Assembly (NCBI RefSeq): GCF_001880225.1
Contig: NZ_CP009654.1
Location: forward strand, 558,001 to 622,000
Reading direction: 5' to 3'
DNA from: Francisella frigiditurris
GTDB lineage: Bacteria; Pseudomonadota; Gammaproteobacteria; Francisellales; Francisellaceae
DNA: 64,000 bases
Below are positions 52,832 through 62,994 of the stretch, one piece after another. The notes beneath the pieces were generated by a model that saw only the letters and a program-made list of their open reading frames with translations, was not told where the DNA came from and did not search any database. Position 1 is the first letter of the stretch, and each line of letters begins with the position of its first letter. The translations under genes and the position numbers were made by a program.

Positions 52832-54658
52832 ATGTCAAATTCTATAGATAAAATAGATATTAAGTCTTCTCCAGCGAATGATTTTAGTAGTGGTGTTCCT
52901 AGTAAAGAAAAAGTAACTACTCTTTATAAGAGGCTTATTTATCAGGTTAGACACCTCTGGTGGTTTTTAGCTATAGCAGCGATAGGAAGTATATTTTTCT
53001 CAGCAGCTGATGCTTCTATGATCTATTTGATAAATCCAATATTGAATTATGGGTTTGGAGCTGGCGGAGACATAACTAAGCAAAGTGCGAAAGTTTTAAT
53101 GTTTATGGGACTTGGAATGGTTGGGCTGTTATTTTTACGCTCAGTTGGCTCGTTTCTATCTCAATACTTTATAGGTTCATTAGGTCAAAAAGTTGTTTAT
53201 AAGTTTAGAAAAGATATTTATAAAAGGTTCATGGATTTGCCAGCAAGCTTTTTTGATAAGCACTCTTCTGGGCAGATTATCTCTAGACTTCTATATAATG
53301 TTGACCAAGTTACTGAAGCAACATCAACAGCTATTATAACAGTTGTCCAAGATGGTACATTTGTTATTGGGCTTATTATTGTAATGGTTGTTTCAAGCTG
53401 GCAGCTATCTTTATTTTTGATTGTAGTTGGACCTTTTTTGGGTTTGTTTATTACCTTGATAAATAAAAAATTTAGGTCATTGAGCAGAAATACTCAGTCT
53501 TCTATGGGAAATGTGACTCATACTGCTGAGGAAACTCTTAGAAATTACAAAGAGATAAGAATATTTGGAGCTCAAGAAAAGCAACAGAAAAAATTCTTTA
53601 AAAATCTGGATTATACGTATTCTCAGCAAGTAAGAACAATTGCTTTAGATGCTTTAACATCACCAATTATACAGATTATAGCTTCATTAGTTTTAGCTTT
53701 TTCTTTGTTTACTATAGCTATTTTTGGGACAAATGAAAGTGGTTCTTCATGGTTGACAGCAGGCTCTTTTGCCTCTTTTTTTGCGGCTGCTGCTGCAGTA
53801 TTGAAACCTATAAAAAATCTAACAAAAGTTAATGTGGTTATACAAAAAGCGGTTGCTGCTACAGAAGATATATTTTATATACTAGACTATCCTGCTGAAA
53901 AAGAAACAGGAACAAAAAAGCTTACTAAATCCGATGGTAAAATTAATATAAAGAATCTATCTTTTTCATTTGGAGATAAAAAAGTTCTAGATAATGTTAA
54001 TGTTGATATTAATTCAGGTGAGACAGTAGCTTTTGTTGGTAAATCAGGAAGTGGAAAAACAACTCTTACAAGTATAATATCTAGATTTTATATACAAGAT
54101 GAAGGTGCGATATTCTTGGATGGTGTTGATACAAAAGAGCTAACTTTAAAAGATTTGAGATCTCACTTATCAATGGTCTCTCAGAATGTTCATTTATTTG
54201 ATGATACTGTTTATAATAATGTTGCATTTGGTCTTGATAGAGATGTATCTGAAGAAGAGGTCTTAAAAGCTCTAGAAAAGGCTAATGCTTTAGAGTTTGT
54301 AGCTACTTTGCCTGAAGGAATGCATACAAGTATTGGAAATAATGGATCTAAACTTTCTGGTGGGCAAAGACAAAGAATATCAATTGCTAGAGCTTTGTTG
54401 AAAGATGCTCCTGTAATAATATTTGATGAGGCTACTAGTGCGCTAGATAATGAATCTGAAAGAGTGGTTCAGCAAGCATTAGAAAATCTCACTAATTCAA
54501 AAACTACTATTATTATAGCTCATAGATTAAGCACAGTTGAAAATGCTGATAAGATAGTAGTGATGGATAGTGGTAAAGTTGTTGAATGTGGAAAGCATGA
54601 AGAACTTATAAAAAATGGTGGATTGTATAGTAGGTTATATCAATCTGGCCTAGAGTAA
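52832..54658 (+). CDS. msbA: Lipid A export ABC transporter MsbA
   Basis: MsbA flips lipid A core from the inner to the periplasmic leaflet of the inner membrane using ATP. The 608 residues join a six-helix transmembrane domain (about 40-340) and a nucleotide-binding domain with Walker A VGKSGSGKTTL, signature LSGGQRQRISIARALL, and Walker B VIIFDEATSALD. There is a hydrophilic N-terminal extension of about 30 residues compared with E. coli. lpxK follows 3 bases after the stop, which fits lipid A biogenesis. Confidence 0.95.
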   Translation: MSNSIDKIDIKSSPANDFSSGVPSKEKVTTLYKRLIYQVRHLWWFLAIAAIGSIFFSAADASMIYLINPILNYGFGAGGDITKQSAKVLMFMGLGMVGLLFLRSVGSFLSQYFIGSLGQKVVYKFRKDIYKRFMDLPASFFDKHSSGQIISRLLYNVDQVTEATSTAIITVVQDGTFVIGLIIVMVVSSWQLSLFLIVVGPFLGLFITLINKKFRSLSRNTQSSMGNVTHTAEETLRNYKEIRIFGAQEKQQKKFFKNLDYTYSQQVRTIALDALTSPIIQIIASLVLAFSLFTIAIFGTNESGSSWLTAGSFASFFAAAAAVLKPIKNLTKVNVVIQKAVAATEDIFYILDYPAEKETGTKKLTKSDGKINIKNLSFSFGDKKVLDNVNVDINSGETVAFVGKSGSGKTTLTSIISRFYIQDEGAIFLDGVDTKELTLKDLRSHLSMVSQNVHLFDDTVYNNVAFGLDRDVSEEEVLKALEKANALEFVATLPEGMHTSIGNNGSKLSGGQRQRISIARALLKDAPVIIFDEATSALDNESERVVQQALENLTNSKTTIIIAHRLSTVENADKIVVMDSGKVVECGKHEELIKNGGLYSRLYQSGLE

Positions 54659-54661
54659 AAA

Positions 54662-55663
54662 ATGATTGAGAAGCACTGGTACTCAAGAAAAAAAACAATA
54701 CTATCAACCATACTTGAGCCTGTTTCTTATATTTTCTCAAAAATAGCATCACATAGAAAAAAAAAGCTCCAAGAAAAACAATATAAATCAAATATTCCTA
54801 TTATAATTGTTGGAAATATTTCTGTTGGTGGAACAGGTAAGACGCCAGTAGTAAGAGCTTTAAGCGAATATTTTATTTCTCATAATAAAAAGCCAGCTAT
54901 TATCAGTAGAGGGTATGGGGCTAAAGCAGATACTTATCCTTTTGAGGTTGATCAAAATACTAAACCATCAAAATGTGGTGATGAGCCTTGTATGATGTAT
55001 GATGCTCTAGAGGGAAAAGTTCCGATAATTATAGATGTGGATAGAACTAGATCTATAAAGTTTATAGAAGAAAAGTATCCAAATATAGATGTAATAATAT
55101 CTGATGATGGCTTACAGCATTATAAGATTGCGAGAGATTATGAGATAGTTGTTGTTGATGCAACAAGGATGTTTGGAAATGGATTAACTTTTCCAGCAGG
55201 ACCTCTTAGAGAGTCGATTGAGAGAATAAAAGAGGTTGATGCAGTTATAGCTATTGGAAACTGTAAAGATGAAGATAAAAAGCTATTACAAGAGTTTAAC
55301 AAAAATATTCTCTTCACAAAAATTATTCCTAAAGAATTTGTAAATATAAAAACAGGCGAAAGAAAAAGCTTAAGCGAATTTAATAGAATTAATTTAACTG
55401 CTATCGTAGGTATAGGTAATCCACAAAAGTTTTTTAACTCTTTAGAGGAACTTGGCGTGGTTGTTACTAAAAGAAAAATATTTAAAGATCATTATAAATT
55501 TAAAGAGTGTGATTTTATAGAGTTTGATGGTGATGATGTAATAGTTATGACCTATAAAGATGCTGTTAAGTGTAAAAATTTTGCAAAAGAAAACTGGTGG
55601 TATTTAGATATTTCAATAAATATAAATTTTGATAGTTTATGTTTAGTATATGATGTGGTTTAA
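54662..55663 (+). CDS. lpxK: Tetraacyldisaccharide 4'-kinase LpxK
   Basis: LpxK phosphorylates the 4' position of the lipid A precursor at the cytoplasmic face of the inner membrane. The 333 residues start with a short basic or hydrophobic membrane-facing region, then the P-loop [13 protein letters not shown], and [24 protein letters not shown], a family landmark. It is coupled to msbA. The gene ends the operon; a gene-poor region follows. Confidence 0.95.
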   Translation: MIEKHWYSRKKTILSTILEPVSYIFSKIASHRKKKLQEKQYKSNIPIIIVGNISVGGTGKTPVVRALSEYFISHNKKPAIISRGYGAKADTYPFEVDQNTKPSKCGDEPCMMYDALEGKVPIIIDVDRTRSIKFIEEKYPNIDVIISDDGLQHYKIARDYEIVVVDATRMFGNGLTFPAGPLRESIERIKEVDAVIAIGNCKDEDKKLLQEFNKNILFTKIIPKEFVNIKTGERKSLSEFNRINLTAIVGIGNPQKFFNSLEELGVVVTKRKIFKDHYKFKECDFIEFDGDDVIVMTYKDAVKCKNFAKENWWYLDISININFDSLCLVYDVV

Positions 55664-55685
55664 ATTTAGTGAGCCTAGGCAATAA

Positions 55686-55817
55686 ATGAAAAGTTGGAAT
55701 TCTTCAGAAATATTTTTAGAAGTGATTACTAATATTAGTCTCGAGGGTAGTAAAGATGTAATAGGATCGGAAGAGTTTACTGATCCTAATTATGGAACTC
55801 TATTAAGCCCTAGTTAA
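55686..55817 (+). CDS. Small hypothetical peptide, 43 residues, possible remnant
   Basis: An ATG with AGG eight bases upstream opens a 43-residue frame that begins MKSWNSSEIFLEV and ends TLLSPS. The family is not recognised. The pattern MKxWxxxE(I/L)xL at the start is also seen in the decayed copy that begins at 55866. It could be a small secreted or modified peptide, a relic, or a chance ORF. Confidence 0.4.
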   Translation: MKSWNSSEIFLEVITNISLEGSKDVIGSEEFTDPNYGTLLSPS

Positions 55818-55865
55818 TCAATTTTTGTATTATAGTATTGACCAAAGAGTAGGATGATGTGTTAG

Positions 55866-56106
55866 ATGAAAGAATGGAAATCTTGAGAATTAAATTTAAT
55901 ATATTGACAGAGAAATTTGTAATTGAAGCTGGTAAGACTTATACTAATGCGTCACAGGAGTATAATCATATGCGGGCTTTCCAGTTAATATAGAAGAATT
56001 GTTTTTAAAGCTTTTGAGTGAGGGAAGTTTATCGAACAAGGAAAAAATCAACCAGCGAATAATGAAACAACGATTACTCCGAGTGCTGATGGCCCAGCAT
56101 CGTAAT
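55866..56106 (+). pseudogene. Decayed second copy of the small peptide gene
   Basis: ATG 55866 gives MKEWKS then TGA (55884-55886). Reading past it and allowing one inserted base near 55908 continues as TEKFVIEAGKTYTNASQEY… to a TAG near 55993. Farther on, a frame …EQGKNQPANNETTITPSADGPAS ends near 56106. The first part resembles the 55686 peptide start (MKxWxSxE). The reconstruction requires at least two repairs and is inference; the open stretches are seen. Confidence 0.35.
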
Positions 56107-56191
56107 AATCATAAACTATACGTAATTAAACAAGAGGTAAGGATATAAAAGTAGTTTAATTAGCTTTTTAGATCTTCATTATTAAAGCACA

Positions 56192-56220
56192 TTTGGTTTG
56201 ATTTATTATCTCATATATAA
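56192..56220 (+). promoter_or_regulatory. Predicted sigma-70 promoter for polA
   Basis: TTGGTT (56192-56197) and a perfect TATAAT (56215-56220) are spaced 17 bases apart. The start would be near 56227, about 30 bases before the GTG start of polA. Confidence 0.65.
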
Positions 56221-56256
56221 TTAATTCAATTAAATTAAATTTAGAAATATTTTCTC

Positions 56257-58923
56257 GTGGAAAAAATAATATTAGTAGATGGCTCATCTTATTTATTTAG
56301 AGCATATCACGCCTTACCATTCCTTAGTAATAGTCAAGGAGAGCCTACCGGTGCTATTCTTGGCGTAATAAATATGTTAAAAAAACTCACTCAAAAGTAT
56401 CAAACAGATCATATAATTGTTGTTTTTGATGCTGAAGGGAAAAGCTTTCGCCATGATATGTTTGCTGATTATAAGGCAAATAGAAAGAGAATGGATGATG
56501 AGTTAAGAGTTCAAATTAAGCCACTTCTTGAGATTATAGAGAAGATGGGTTTTCCACTAATTATTGAAAAGAATGTTGAAGCAGATGATGTAATAGGAAC
56601 TTTAGCTAGAAACTTTAAAGATGATTTCGAAGTTGTTATCGTAACAGGAGATAAGGATATGGCTCAGCTTGTTACGGATAAAGTTGTACTTTTTGATTCT
56701 ATGAAAGATGTTGTTACAGATCCAGCTAAGGTGGTTGAGAAGTTTGGTGTAACACCGGAACAAATTATAGACTATTTAGCGCTTATGGGAGACTCTTCAG
56801 ATAATATTCCAGGTGTACCAAATGTTGGTCCAAAGACAGCAGTAAAATGGTTGCAAACCTATAATGATATAGAAGGTGTTATTGCTCATCAGGATGAGAT
56901 AAAAGGAAAGGTTGGTGAGAATCTTAGAAATAATATTGAATTATTAAGACTTTCATATGAGTTGGCAACAATTAAGTGTGATTTAAATTTACCACTAAGC
57001 TTAGAGACTTTAAAACGAGGAGAGGCAGATAAAGAGTATTTGCAAGAAGCTTTTAAAAGGTATGAGTTTAATTCATTATTAAAAGAGTTCGAAGTAAAAG
57101 ATACTTCTAAGAAAGAGGTTGTTAAAAGCTATAAAACAATTCTTTTAGAAGAAGACCTTGATAAGCTAGTTGAGAAACTTTCAACTGTTGAGGTTTTTGC
57201 TTTTGATACTGAAACTGATTCTCTAGATACTAAAGAAGCAGCACTTGTTGGAATGTCTTTTTGTTATGAAGAAGGAGAGGCTGTATATATTCCATTACAA
57301 CATAGATATTTAGGTGTTCCTCAGCAATTATCATTAGATTTTGTTTTAGATAAGTTAAAGCCTATATTTGCAAATAATTCTAAAAAAATAGCACATAATT
57401 TTAAATTCGATGAAAAAGTTTTATCAAAATATGGTGTTCAGATATGTGGAGACATACATGATACGATGATTATGGCATACGTTCTTAAAAGTACAGGTAG
57501 ACATGATATGGATAGTCTGTCAAAAGAAAATTTAAGAATAGAGCCGATTCCGTATATTAGTATTGCAGGAACTGGCAAAAAGCAACAAACTCTAGATTGT
57601 ATAGAAATAGAAATAGTTTCTGAATATGCAGCAGAAGATGCTGATATTACTTTTAGGCTATACAATCATTTTCTTGAAAAACTAAAGAAAGAAGATGTTT
57701 TATATAAGTTATATAAAGATGTGGAAATGCCTTTATTACTCATATTAAATGAGATGGAAAAGCTTGGTGTAAAAATTGATGTTGAGAAGTTAGAGCAACA
57801 AAGCTACGATCTGCAATCTAAGATTGATGAGCTAGAGAAAGAGTGTTTTATTCTGTGTGATCAAGAGTTTAATCTGTCATCACCTGTACAGCTTAGAGAA
57901 ATACTGTTTGAGAAAATGAATTTACCAGCAGTCAAAAAAACTTCAGGAGGACAGGCATCAACTTCTGAAGAGGTTTTACAACAATTAGCTGAAGAGTATG
58001 AAGTTGCTAGATTAATAATGGAGTATAGGCATTTATCTAAGTTAAAAAACACGTATACAGAAAAGCTACCTAAAATGGTTGATTCTAATAGTAGAGTGCA
58101 TACTTCATATAATCAGACGGGAACGGTAACAGGAAGATTGTCATCTTCAGATCCAAATTTGCAGAATATACCAATTAGAAGTCCGCAAGGTAGAAAAATT
58201 AGGGAAGCGTTTGTAGCAGAAGAAGGGTTCTATATAGTTGCTGCAGACTACTCTCAGATTGAGCTTAGGATAATGGCAGATCTTTCTAAAGATAAAAATC
58301 TTTTAAAAGCATTTAATCAAGGTTTAGATATCCATGCTGCGACTGCTGCTGAGACTTTAGATATTGATATAAAAGAAGTCACTTCAGAGCAAAGAAGAAG
58401 AGCAAAGGCAGTGAATTTTGGACTAATTTATGGGATGAGCGCTTTTGGCTTGGCTAAGCAATTAGAAGTTTCTAGATCAGAAGCACAGAATTATATAGAT
58501 ATATATTTTAATAGATATCCAGCAGTAAAAGAGTATATGCAACAAGCAAAGGATTTTGCTAAAAAGAATGGCTATGTTGAAACTATTTTGGGTAGAAGAT
58601 TATATTTGCCTGAAATTAATTCACGAAATGTCCCCCAAAGGAATGCTGCAGAAAGAGCTGCAATAAATGCTCCTATGCAAGGTACAGCCGCAGATATTAT
58701 AAAAAAAGCTATGATTGCAGTTAAAAAAGACTTGGTTAGTAAGTATAATCAAAATATAAGAATGATAATGCAAGTTCATGATGAACTAGTGTTTGAGGTG
58801 AGAAAAGAAAAAGCAGAAACTCTAGCGCTAGAAATAAAAAACATTATGGAGCAGGTTGTCACTTTAAGTGTGCCATTAGAGGTAAATGTTGATATTGGTG
58901 ATAACTGGGAGCAAGCCCATTAA
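56257..58923 (+). CDS. polA: DNA polymerase I
   Basis: PolA fills gaps and removes RNA primers in replication and repair. The 888 residues carry all three domains: 5' nuclease (1-290, with VFDAEGKSFRHDMFADYKANR and AYHALPFL), 3'-5' exonuclease (about 300-490, FAFDTETDSLDT with the metal-binding DxE), and polymerase with motif A AADYSQIELRIMA, motif B RRRAKAVNFGLIYGMS and motif C MQVHDELVFEV. Proofreading therefore looks intact. The start is GTG without an evident ribosome site. coaX follows by 9 bases. Confidence 0.97.
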   Translation: MEKIILVDGSSYLFRAYHALPFLSNSQGEPTGAILGVINMLKKLTQKYQTDHIIVVFDAEGKSFRHDMFADYKANRKRMDDELRVQIKPLLEIIEKMGFPLIIEKNVEADDVIGTLARNFKDDFEVVIVTGDKDMAQLVTDKVVLFDSMKDVVTDPAKVVEKFGVTPEQIIDYLALMGDSSDNIPGVPNVGPKTAVKWLQTYNDIEGVIAHQDEIKGKVGENLRNNIELLRLSYELATIKCDLNLPLSLETLKRGEADKEYLQEAFKRYEFNSLLKEFEVKDTSKKEVVKSYKTILLEEDLDKLVEKLSTVEVFAFDTETDSLDTKEAALVGMSFCYEEGEAVYIPLQHRYLGVPQQLSLDFVLDKLKPIFANNSKKIAHNFKFDEKVLSKYGVQICGDIHDTMIMAYVLKSTGRHDMDSLSKENLRIEPIPYISIAGTGKKQQTLDCIEIEIVSEYAAEDADITFRLYNHFLEKLKKEDVLYKLYKDVEMPLLLILNEMEKLGVKIDVEKLEQQSYDLQSKIDELEKECFILCDQEFNLSSPVQLREILFEKMNLPAVKKTSGGQASTSEEVLQQLAEEYEVARLIMEYRHLSKLKNTYTEKLPKMVDSNSRVHTSYNQTGTVTGRLSSSDPNLQNIPIRSPQGRKIREAFVAEEGFYIVAADYSQIELRIMADLSKDKNLLKAFNQGLDIHAATAAETLDIDIKEVTSEQRRRAKAVNFGLIYGMSAFGLAKQLEVSRSEAQNYIDIYFNRYPAVKEYMQQAKDFAKKNGYVETILGRRLYLPEINSRNVPQRNAAERAAINAPMQGTAADIIKKAMIAVKKDLVSKYNQNIRMIMQVHDELVFEVRKEKAETLALEIKNIMEQVVTLSVPLEVNVDIGDNWEQAH

Positions 58924-58932
58924 GAGGTTATT

Positions 58933-59712
58933 ATGTTATTAGTAATGGATGTTGGAAATTCGCATATACATATAGGGGTTTTTGACAAAGATAAAATTAT
59001 TGGCCAGCTTAGATATGCAACATCATCAGTTGACTCTACTTCAGACCAAATAGGTGTTTTCTTAAGACAAGCTCTTAGAGAAAATGATATAGATCCTCTT
59101 GATATTAAAGGATGTGCTATTTCTTCCGTTGTTCCTCATATTAATTATTCTTTAGGTTCAGCTATTATTAAATACTTCAAGCAAAAAGCATTTTTTGTAA
59201 ATATGGATGTGAAATTAAAGCTTGATATGTCAAATGTTGAAGCTCATCAAGTTGGTGCTGATAGGATCGCAAGCTGTATTGGAGCAATACAAGACTATCC
59301 AAATAGGAATTTGCTTGTTATTGATTTGGGGACGGCAACTACTCTTGATATAGTTACTAAAAATAGAGAGTATCTGAGTGGGGCAATATTGCCAGGGATG
59401 AAGCTATCATTAAATGCATTATGTGCTGGAGCATCGCAACTTTCATCAATTACTATAGCTAAGGCGAGTAAGGCGACAGGGTATGATACTACTACAAATA
59501 TCAGATCAGGATTATACTTTGGCCATTTAGGAGCGATAAAAGAAATTAAATCTAGAATGATAAAAGAGCTGGGTGATTCTGATGTTTTAACTATCGCAAC
59601 AGGTGGCTTCTCTCATTTATTTAAGGATGAGGGTATTTTTGATGTAATATCTCCTGATTTGATTTTAAGAGGTATTAGAACAGCATATTTAAATAATTCT
59701 GCAGGTGAGTAA
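58933..59712 (+). CDS. coaX: Type III pantothenate kinase
   Basis: CoaX phosphorylates pantothenate, the first step of coenzyme A synthesis. The 259 residues show the ASKHA fold motifs of the type III family: MDVGNSHIHIGVFD at the N-terminus, GADRIASCIGA in the centre, and NLLVIDLGTATTLDIV. This type is insensitive to CoA feedback in general. AAGAGG precedes the ATG. deoB begins on the next base after the stop. Confidence 0.95.
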   Translation: MLLVMDVGNSHIHIGVFDKDKIIGQLRYATSSVDSTSDQIGVFLRQALRENDIDPLDIKGCAISSVVPHINYSLGSAIIKYFKQKAFFVNMDVKLKLDMSNVEAHQVGADRIASCIGAIQDYPNRNLLVIDLGTATTLDIVTKNREYLSGAILPGMKLSLNALCAGASQLSSITIAKASKATGYDTTTNIRSGLYFGHLGAIKEIKSRMIKELGDSDVLTIATGGFSHLFKDEGIFDVISPDLILRGIRTAYLNNSAGE

Positions 59713-60948
59713 ATGTTAAAAAATAAAAAAGTAATAATCTTAATATTCGATTCTTTTGGTATTGGACATGCTCCTGATGCTGATAAATTTGGAGATGTAG
59801 GATCTGATACTTTTGGACATATTGTTGATTATTTTAAAAACAATGGTTTGTCTTTGAGTTTGCCCAATCTATCAAAAAAAGGCCTAAAAAAAGCTGCTGA
59901 ATTAAGTAGTGGTAAAGAGTTGTCATTAGATATAACCGATGGAAATGATACTGTTATTAATTCTAAATATGGTAGTTGTACAGAGGTGAGTAAAGGTAAA
60001 GATACTCCTAGCGGACACTGGGAAATAGCTGGTGTGCCAGTAATGTTTGATTGGTATTATTTTTCTCCTAAAGAAGAAGGTGGAAGCTATTTTGATAAAA
60101 AATTTATAGATCTTTGGGTTGAGAGAGCTAACCTTACCGAAGGTTTTATTGATGCTGGACATGCTTCAGGTACAGAGGTTTTAAAAAGACTAGGTTGTGA
60201 AAGCTGTATAACAAAAAGTCCAATAATTTATACGTCTGCAGATAGTGTTTTTCAGATAGCTGCGCATGAAGATTATTATGGCTTAGACAGATTATTAGAG
60301 ATTTGTAAAATAGCTAGAGAAGTTTTAGATGAATTAGGTATGTGTGTGGGTAGGGTTATTGCTCGTCCTTTTATTGGAGAGTGTGCAGATGAATATGTGC
60401 GTACTGGTAATAGGAAGGATTTTTCTATTTTACCTCCAGCTCCCACACTTTTAGATAAGCTAAAGAAAGCTGGTGGGAATGTAGTTTCCATCGGTAAAAT
60501 AGCTGATATTTATGCAAATCAAGGTATAACTAAAAAAGTCAAAGCTACAGGTCTTGAAGAATTATTTGATAAAACGATACAAGAATATAAAACAGCGTCG
60601 GCAAATAGTTTAATATTTACTAATTTTGTTGATTTTGACTCAAGTTTTGGACATAGAAGAGACCCTAAGGGATATGGTAAAGCTTTAGAATATTTAGACT
60701 CAAGGTTACCAGAACTAGATGAAATTCTTGATGAAGATACTATAGTCATTATGGCGGCAGATCATGGTTGTGATCCAACTTGGCCAGGCAGTGATCATAC
60801 AAGGGAACATATTCCATTTTTGCTTTGGGGTAAAAGTATTGAGAGTGAATGTATAGGGATTAGAGACACATTTGCAGATATTGGTCAAAGTATAGCTGAT
60901 TATCTTGGCTTAGATGCTCTAGAGAATGGTAAGTCAATTTTTAAGTAA
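59713..60948 (+). CDS. deoB: Phosphopentomutase
   Basis: DeoB converts (deoxy)ribose-1-phosphate to the 5-phosphate in nucleoside salvage. It is an alkaline-phosphatase-superfamily metalloenzyme of 411 residues. IFDSFGIGHAPDA holds the first metal Asp, KDTPSGHWEIAG contains the catalytic Thr, and ADHGCDPTWPGSDHTREHIP gives the remaining Asp and His metal ligands. It is adjacent to deoC, so deoxyribose-1-phosphate can flow on to acetaldehyde and glyceraldehyde-3-phosphate. Confidence 0.97.
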   Translation: MLKNKKVIILIFDSFGIGHAPDADKFGDVGSDTFGHIVDYFKNNGLSLSLPNLSKKGLKKAAELSSGKELSLDITDGNDTVINSKYGSCTEVSKGKDTPSGHWEIAGVPVMFDWYYFSPKEEGGSYFDKKFIDLWVERANLTEGFIDAGHASGTEVLKRLGCESCITKSPIIYTSADSVFQIAAHEDYYGLDRLLEICKIAREVLDELGMCVGRVIARPFIGECADEYVRTGNRKDFSILPPAPTLLDKLKKAGGNVVSIGKIADIYANQGITKKVKATGLEELFDKTIQEYKTASANSLIFTNFVDFDSSFGHRRDPKGYGKALEYLDSRLPELDEILDEDTIVIMAADHGCDPTWPGSDHTREHIPFLLWGKSIESECIGIRDTFADIGQSIADYLGLDALENGKSIFK

Positions 60949-60956
60949 AGGTCAAA

Positions 60957-61688
60957 ATGATTAGTAAAGAAAAAATAGTTTCTCTGATGGATCTAACATT
61001 ATTGGGCGATGATGATTGCGAGCAAGATATTATAAAACTTTGTTCAAAGGCAGAAAATAAACTTGGAAGAGTTGCTGCAATATGTGTTCATAAACAGTTT
61101 ATTGAATTAGTTAAAGAAAAACTATTTGATGAATTTGAGGTCGCAACAGTTATAAATTTTCCTAGAGGCGAAGCTAACTTACAAAGCGTATTAGCAGAAA
61201 CTAAACAGGCGTTAGCTTTAGGCGCAGATGAGATCGATTTAGTTATAGACTATAAAGAATATAACGTACAAGGATCTTCAGCAAAATCTTGTGAAATCAT
61301 ATCTGAAATAAAAAAAGTTTGTGGTAGTAAAGTGTTAAAGATCATTATTGAGTCTGGAAAGCTAGAGAGTAAAGAGCTAATTCTTAAAGCTACTCAAGAT
61401 GCGATTGATAATGGAGCTGATTTTGTTAAAACATCTACTGGTAAAACGAAGGTGGGAGCAACTACCGAAGCTGCTGAAATCATGCTGCAAACTATTGCTA
61501 AAGCAAATAGAGTAGTTGGTTTTAAAGCATCAGGTGGAATTAGAGATTATGATCAAGCAGTTAGTTATATAAATTTAGCAGAAAAAATAATTTCCAAAGA
61601 CTATATTGATTCAAAAACATTCAGGCTTGGTGTTAGTGGCTTACTAGATAATCTTCTTAATACTCAGAAAGCTAATAATAGTTATTAA
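60957..61688 (+). CDS. deoC: Deoxyribose-phosphate aldolase
   Basis: DeoC splits deoxyribose-5-phosphate to acetaldehyde and glyceraldehyde-3-phosphate. The 243 residues make a TIM barrel; the Schiff-base Lys lies in DFVKTSTGK and the second Lys in VGFKASGGIRD. AAAGGT precedes the ATG. It follows deoB by 8 bases and precedes two nucleoside transporters by 93 bases. Confidence 0.96.
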   Translation: MISKEKIVSLMDLTLLGDDDCEQDIIKLCSKAENKLGRVAAICVHKQFIELVKEKLFDEFEVATVINFPRGEANLQSVLAETKQALALGADEIDLVIDYKEYNVQGSSAKSCEIISEIKKVCGSKVLKIIIESGKLESKELILKATQDAIDNGADFVKTSTGKTKVGATTEAAEIMLQTIAKANRVVGFKASGGIRDYDQAVSYINLAEKIISKDYIDSKTFRLGVSGLLDNLLNTQKANNSY

Positions 61689-61781
61689 TACTTCTTAAAA
61701 CCTCTAAAAAAATTCCAAAAAGATATTTATTTTTAGTAAAATTTACTCAGTTTGTGTCATTTTCATGTGCTAAGGTTAGAG

Positions 61782-62984
61782 ATGTTTGTAAAGTTTATGT
61801 TTTTTTTATTAGGGATTATCTCTGTTTTTATCTTAGCTTTTGCTTGGAGTAGTGATAGAAAAGGAATTAAATATAAATATTTATTTATAATTTTACTTGT
61901 TCAATTAGGACTTGCAGCTTTCTTACTTCGCTCTGATATCGGAGTTACTATTATTAGTAAAATATCGGAAGGATTCGAACATTTATTAGATTGTGCTCAT
62001 GATGGTTCTGAGTTTATATTTGGTAGTCTTACAGATATGAATAAGAATGGTTTTATATTCTTCTTTAATGTCGGAATGCCAATAGTTTTAGTTTCAGCAA
62101 TCATAGGTATTTTACAGTATTTTAAAATATTGCCATTGATCATAAAAGGTATAGGTTGGGTTTTATCAAAAGTTACTGGAATGGGGAAGTTAGAATCTTT
62201 TAATGCCGTAAGTTCTTTAGCAGTTGGGCAATCAGAAAACTTTATAAATTATAAAAAAATTATTGGCCATCTACCATCTAATGTTTTATATACTATGGCT
62301 GCTACAGCAATGTCTACGGTATCTTTAGCTGTGGCTGGAGCATATATGTCATTACTTGAGCCAAAATATGTTTGTGTTGCAATGGTTATGAATATGTTTG
62401 GTACTTTCTTTGTTTTGACTATTATAAATCCATATGAAAAATCTGAAGAAATTAGCTATGACAAGCTACATGAGCAATTTGAAGAGGAAAAACAAGACTT
62501 CTTTGAAATGCTTGCTGAATACATATTAGACGGTTTCAAGGTGGCTATTATAGTATGTGCTATGTTAATAGGGTTCATAGCATTACTACATTTAGTGGAT
62601 AGTATTTTTAGTAGTATATTTGGTATTACTTTTAGAGATATATTGGGTTATATATTTTATCCATTTGCTTGGGTTTTACATATTAATAATAATGAACTTT
62701 TACTAGCAGGTAAGATTATGGGAACTAAGATGGTTACTAACGAATTTGTTGCTATGCAAATGATGAGTGGCCATGCTAAAGAATTAACAGAGCATTCAAC
62801 GGCTGTTTTATCTGTGTTTTTAGTATCATTTGCTAATTTTAGTTCTATTGGGATTATTATTGGAGCAATACAAGCTCTTAGTAAAGAAGCTTCAGTTAAA
62901 GTCGCGAAGTTTAGTTTAAAGATACTATATGGAGCTGTATTAGTAAGTTTCTTATCTGCTTGTGTTGTTGGTTTCGTTGTTTAA
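61782..62984 (+). CDS. Concentrative nucleoside transporter (NupC/CNT family), copy 1
   Basis: Start ATG 61782 (MFVKFMFFLLG…) is chosen over the TTG at 61752 because an AAGGTTAG site stands upstream; this gives 400 residues. The CNT core includes GMGKLESFNAVSSLAVGQSENFI, and the C-terminal half contains KIMGTKMVTNEFVAMQMM, both family signatures. About ten hydrophobic segments are present. It imports nucleosides with protons or sodium, matching the upstream deoBC pair. The second copy starts 10 bases after its stop. Confidence 0.92.
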   Translation: MFVKFMFFLLGIISVFILAFAWSSDRKGIKYKYLFIILLVQLGLAAFLLRSDIGVTIISKISEGFEHLLDCAHDGSEFIFGSLTDMNKNGFIFFFNVGMPIVLVSAIIGILQYFKILPLIIKGIGWVLSKVTGMGKLESFNAVSSLAVGQSENFINYKKIIGHLPSNVLYTMAATAMSTVSLAVAGAYMSLLEPKYVCVAMVMNMFGTFFVLTIINPYEKSEEISYDKLHEQFEEEKQDFFEMLAEYILDGFKVAIIVCAMLIGFIALLHLVDSIFSSIFGITFRDILGYIFYPFAWVLHINNNELLLAGKIMGTKMVTNEFVAMQMMSGHAKELTEHSTAVLSVFLVSFANFSSIGIIIGAIQALSKEASVKVAKFSLKILYGAVLVSFLSACVVGFVV

Positions 62985-62994
62985 GGGTTTTTAA

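Larger units (their letters stand above)
55664..56256. other. Gene-poor interval between lpxK and polA
   Basis: This 593-base stretch holds a 43-codon ORF (55686-55817), a related frameshifted stretch (55866 to about 56106) and the predicted polA promoter (56192-56220). The DNA between shows many stops in all frames. No tRNA, terminator with a GC stem, or insertion sequence is seen. Confidence 0.6.
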
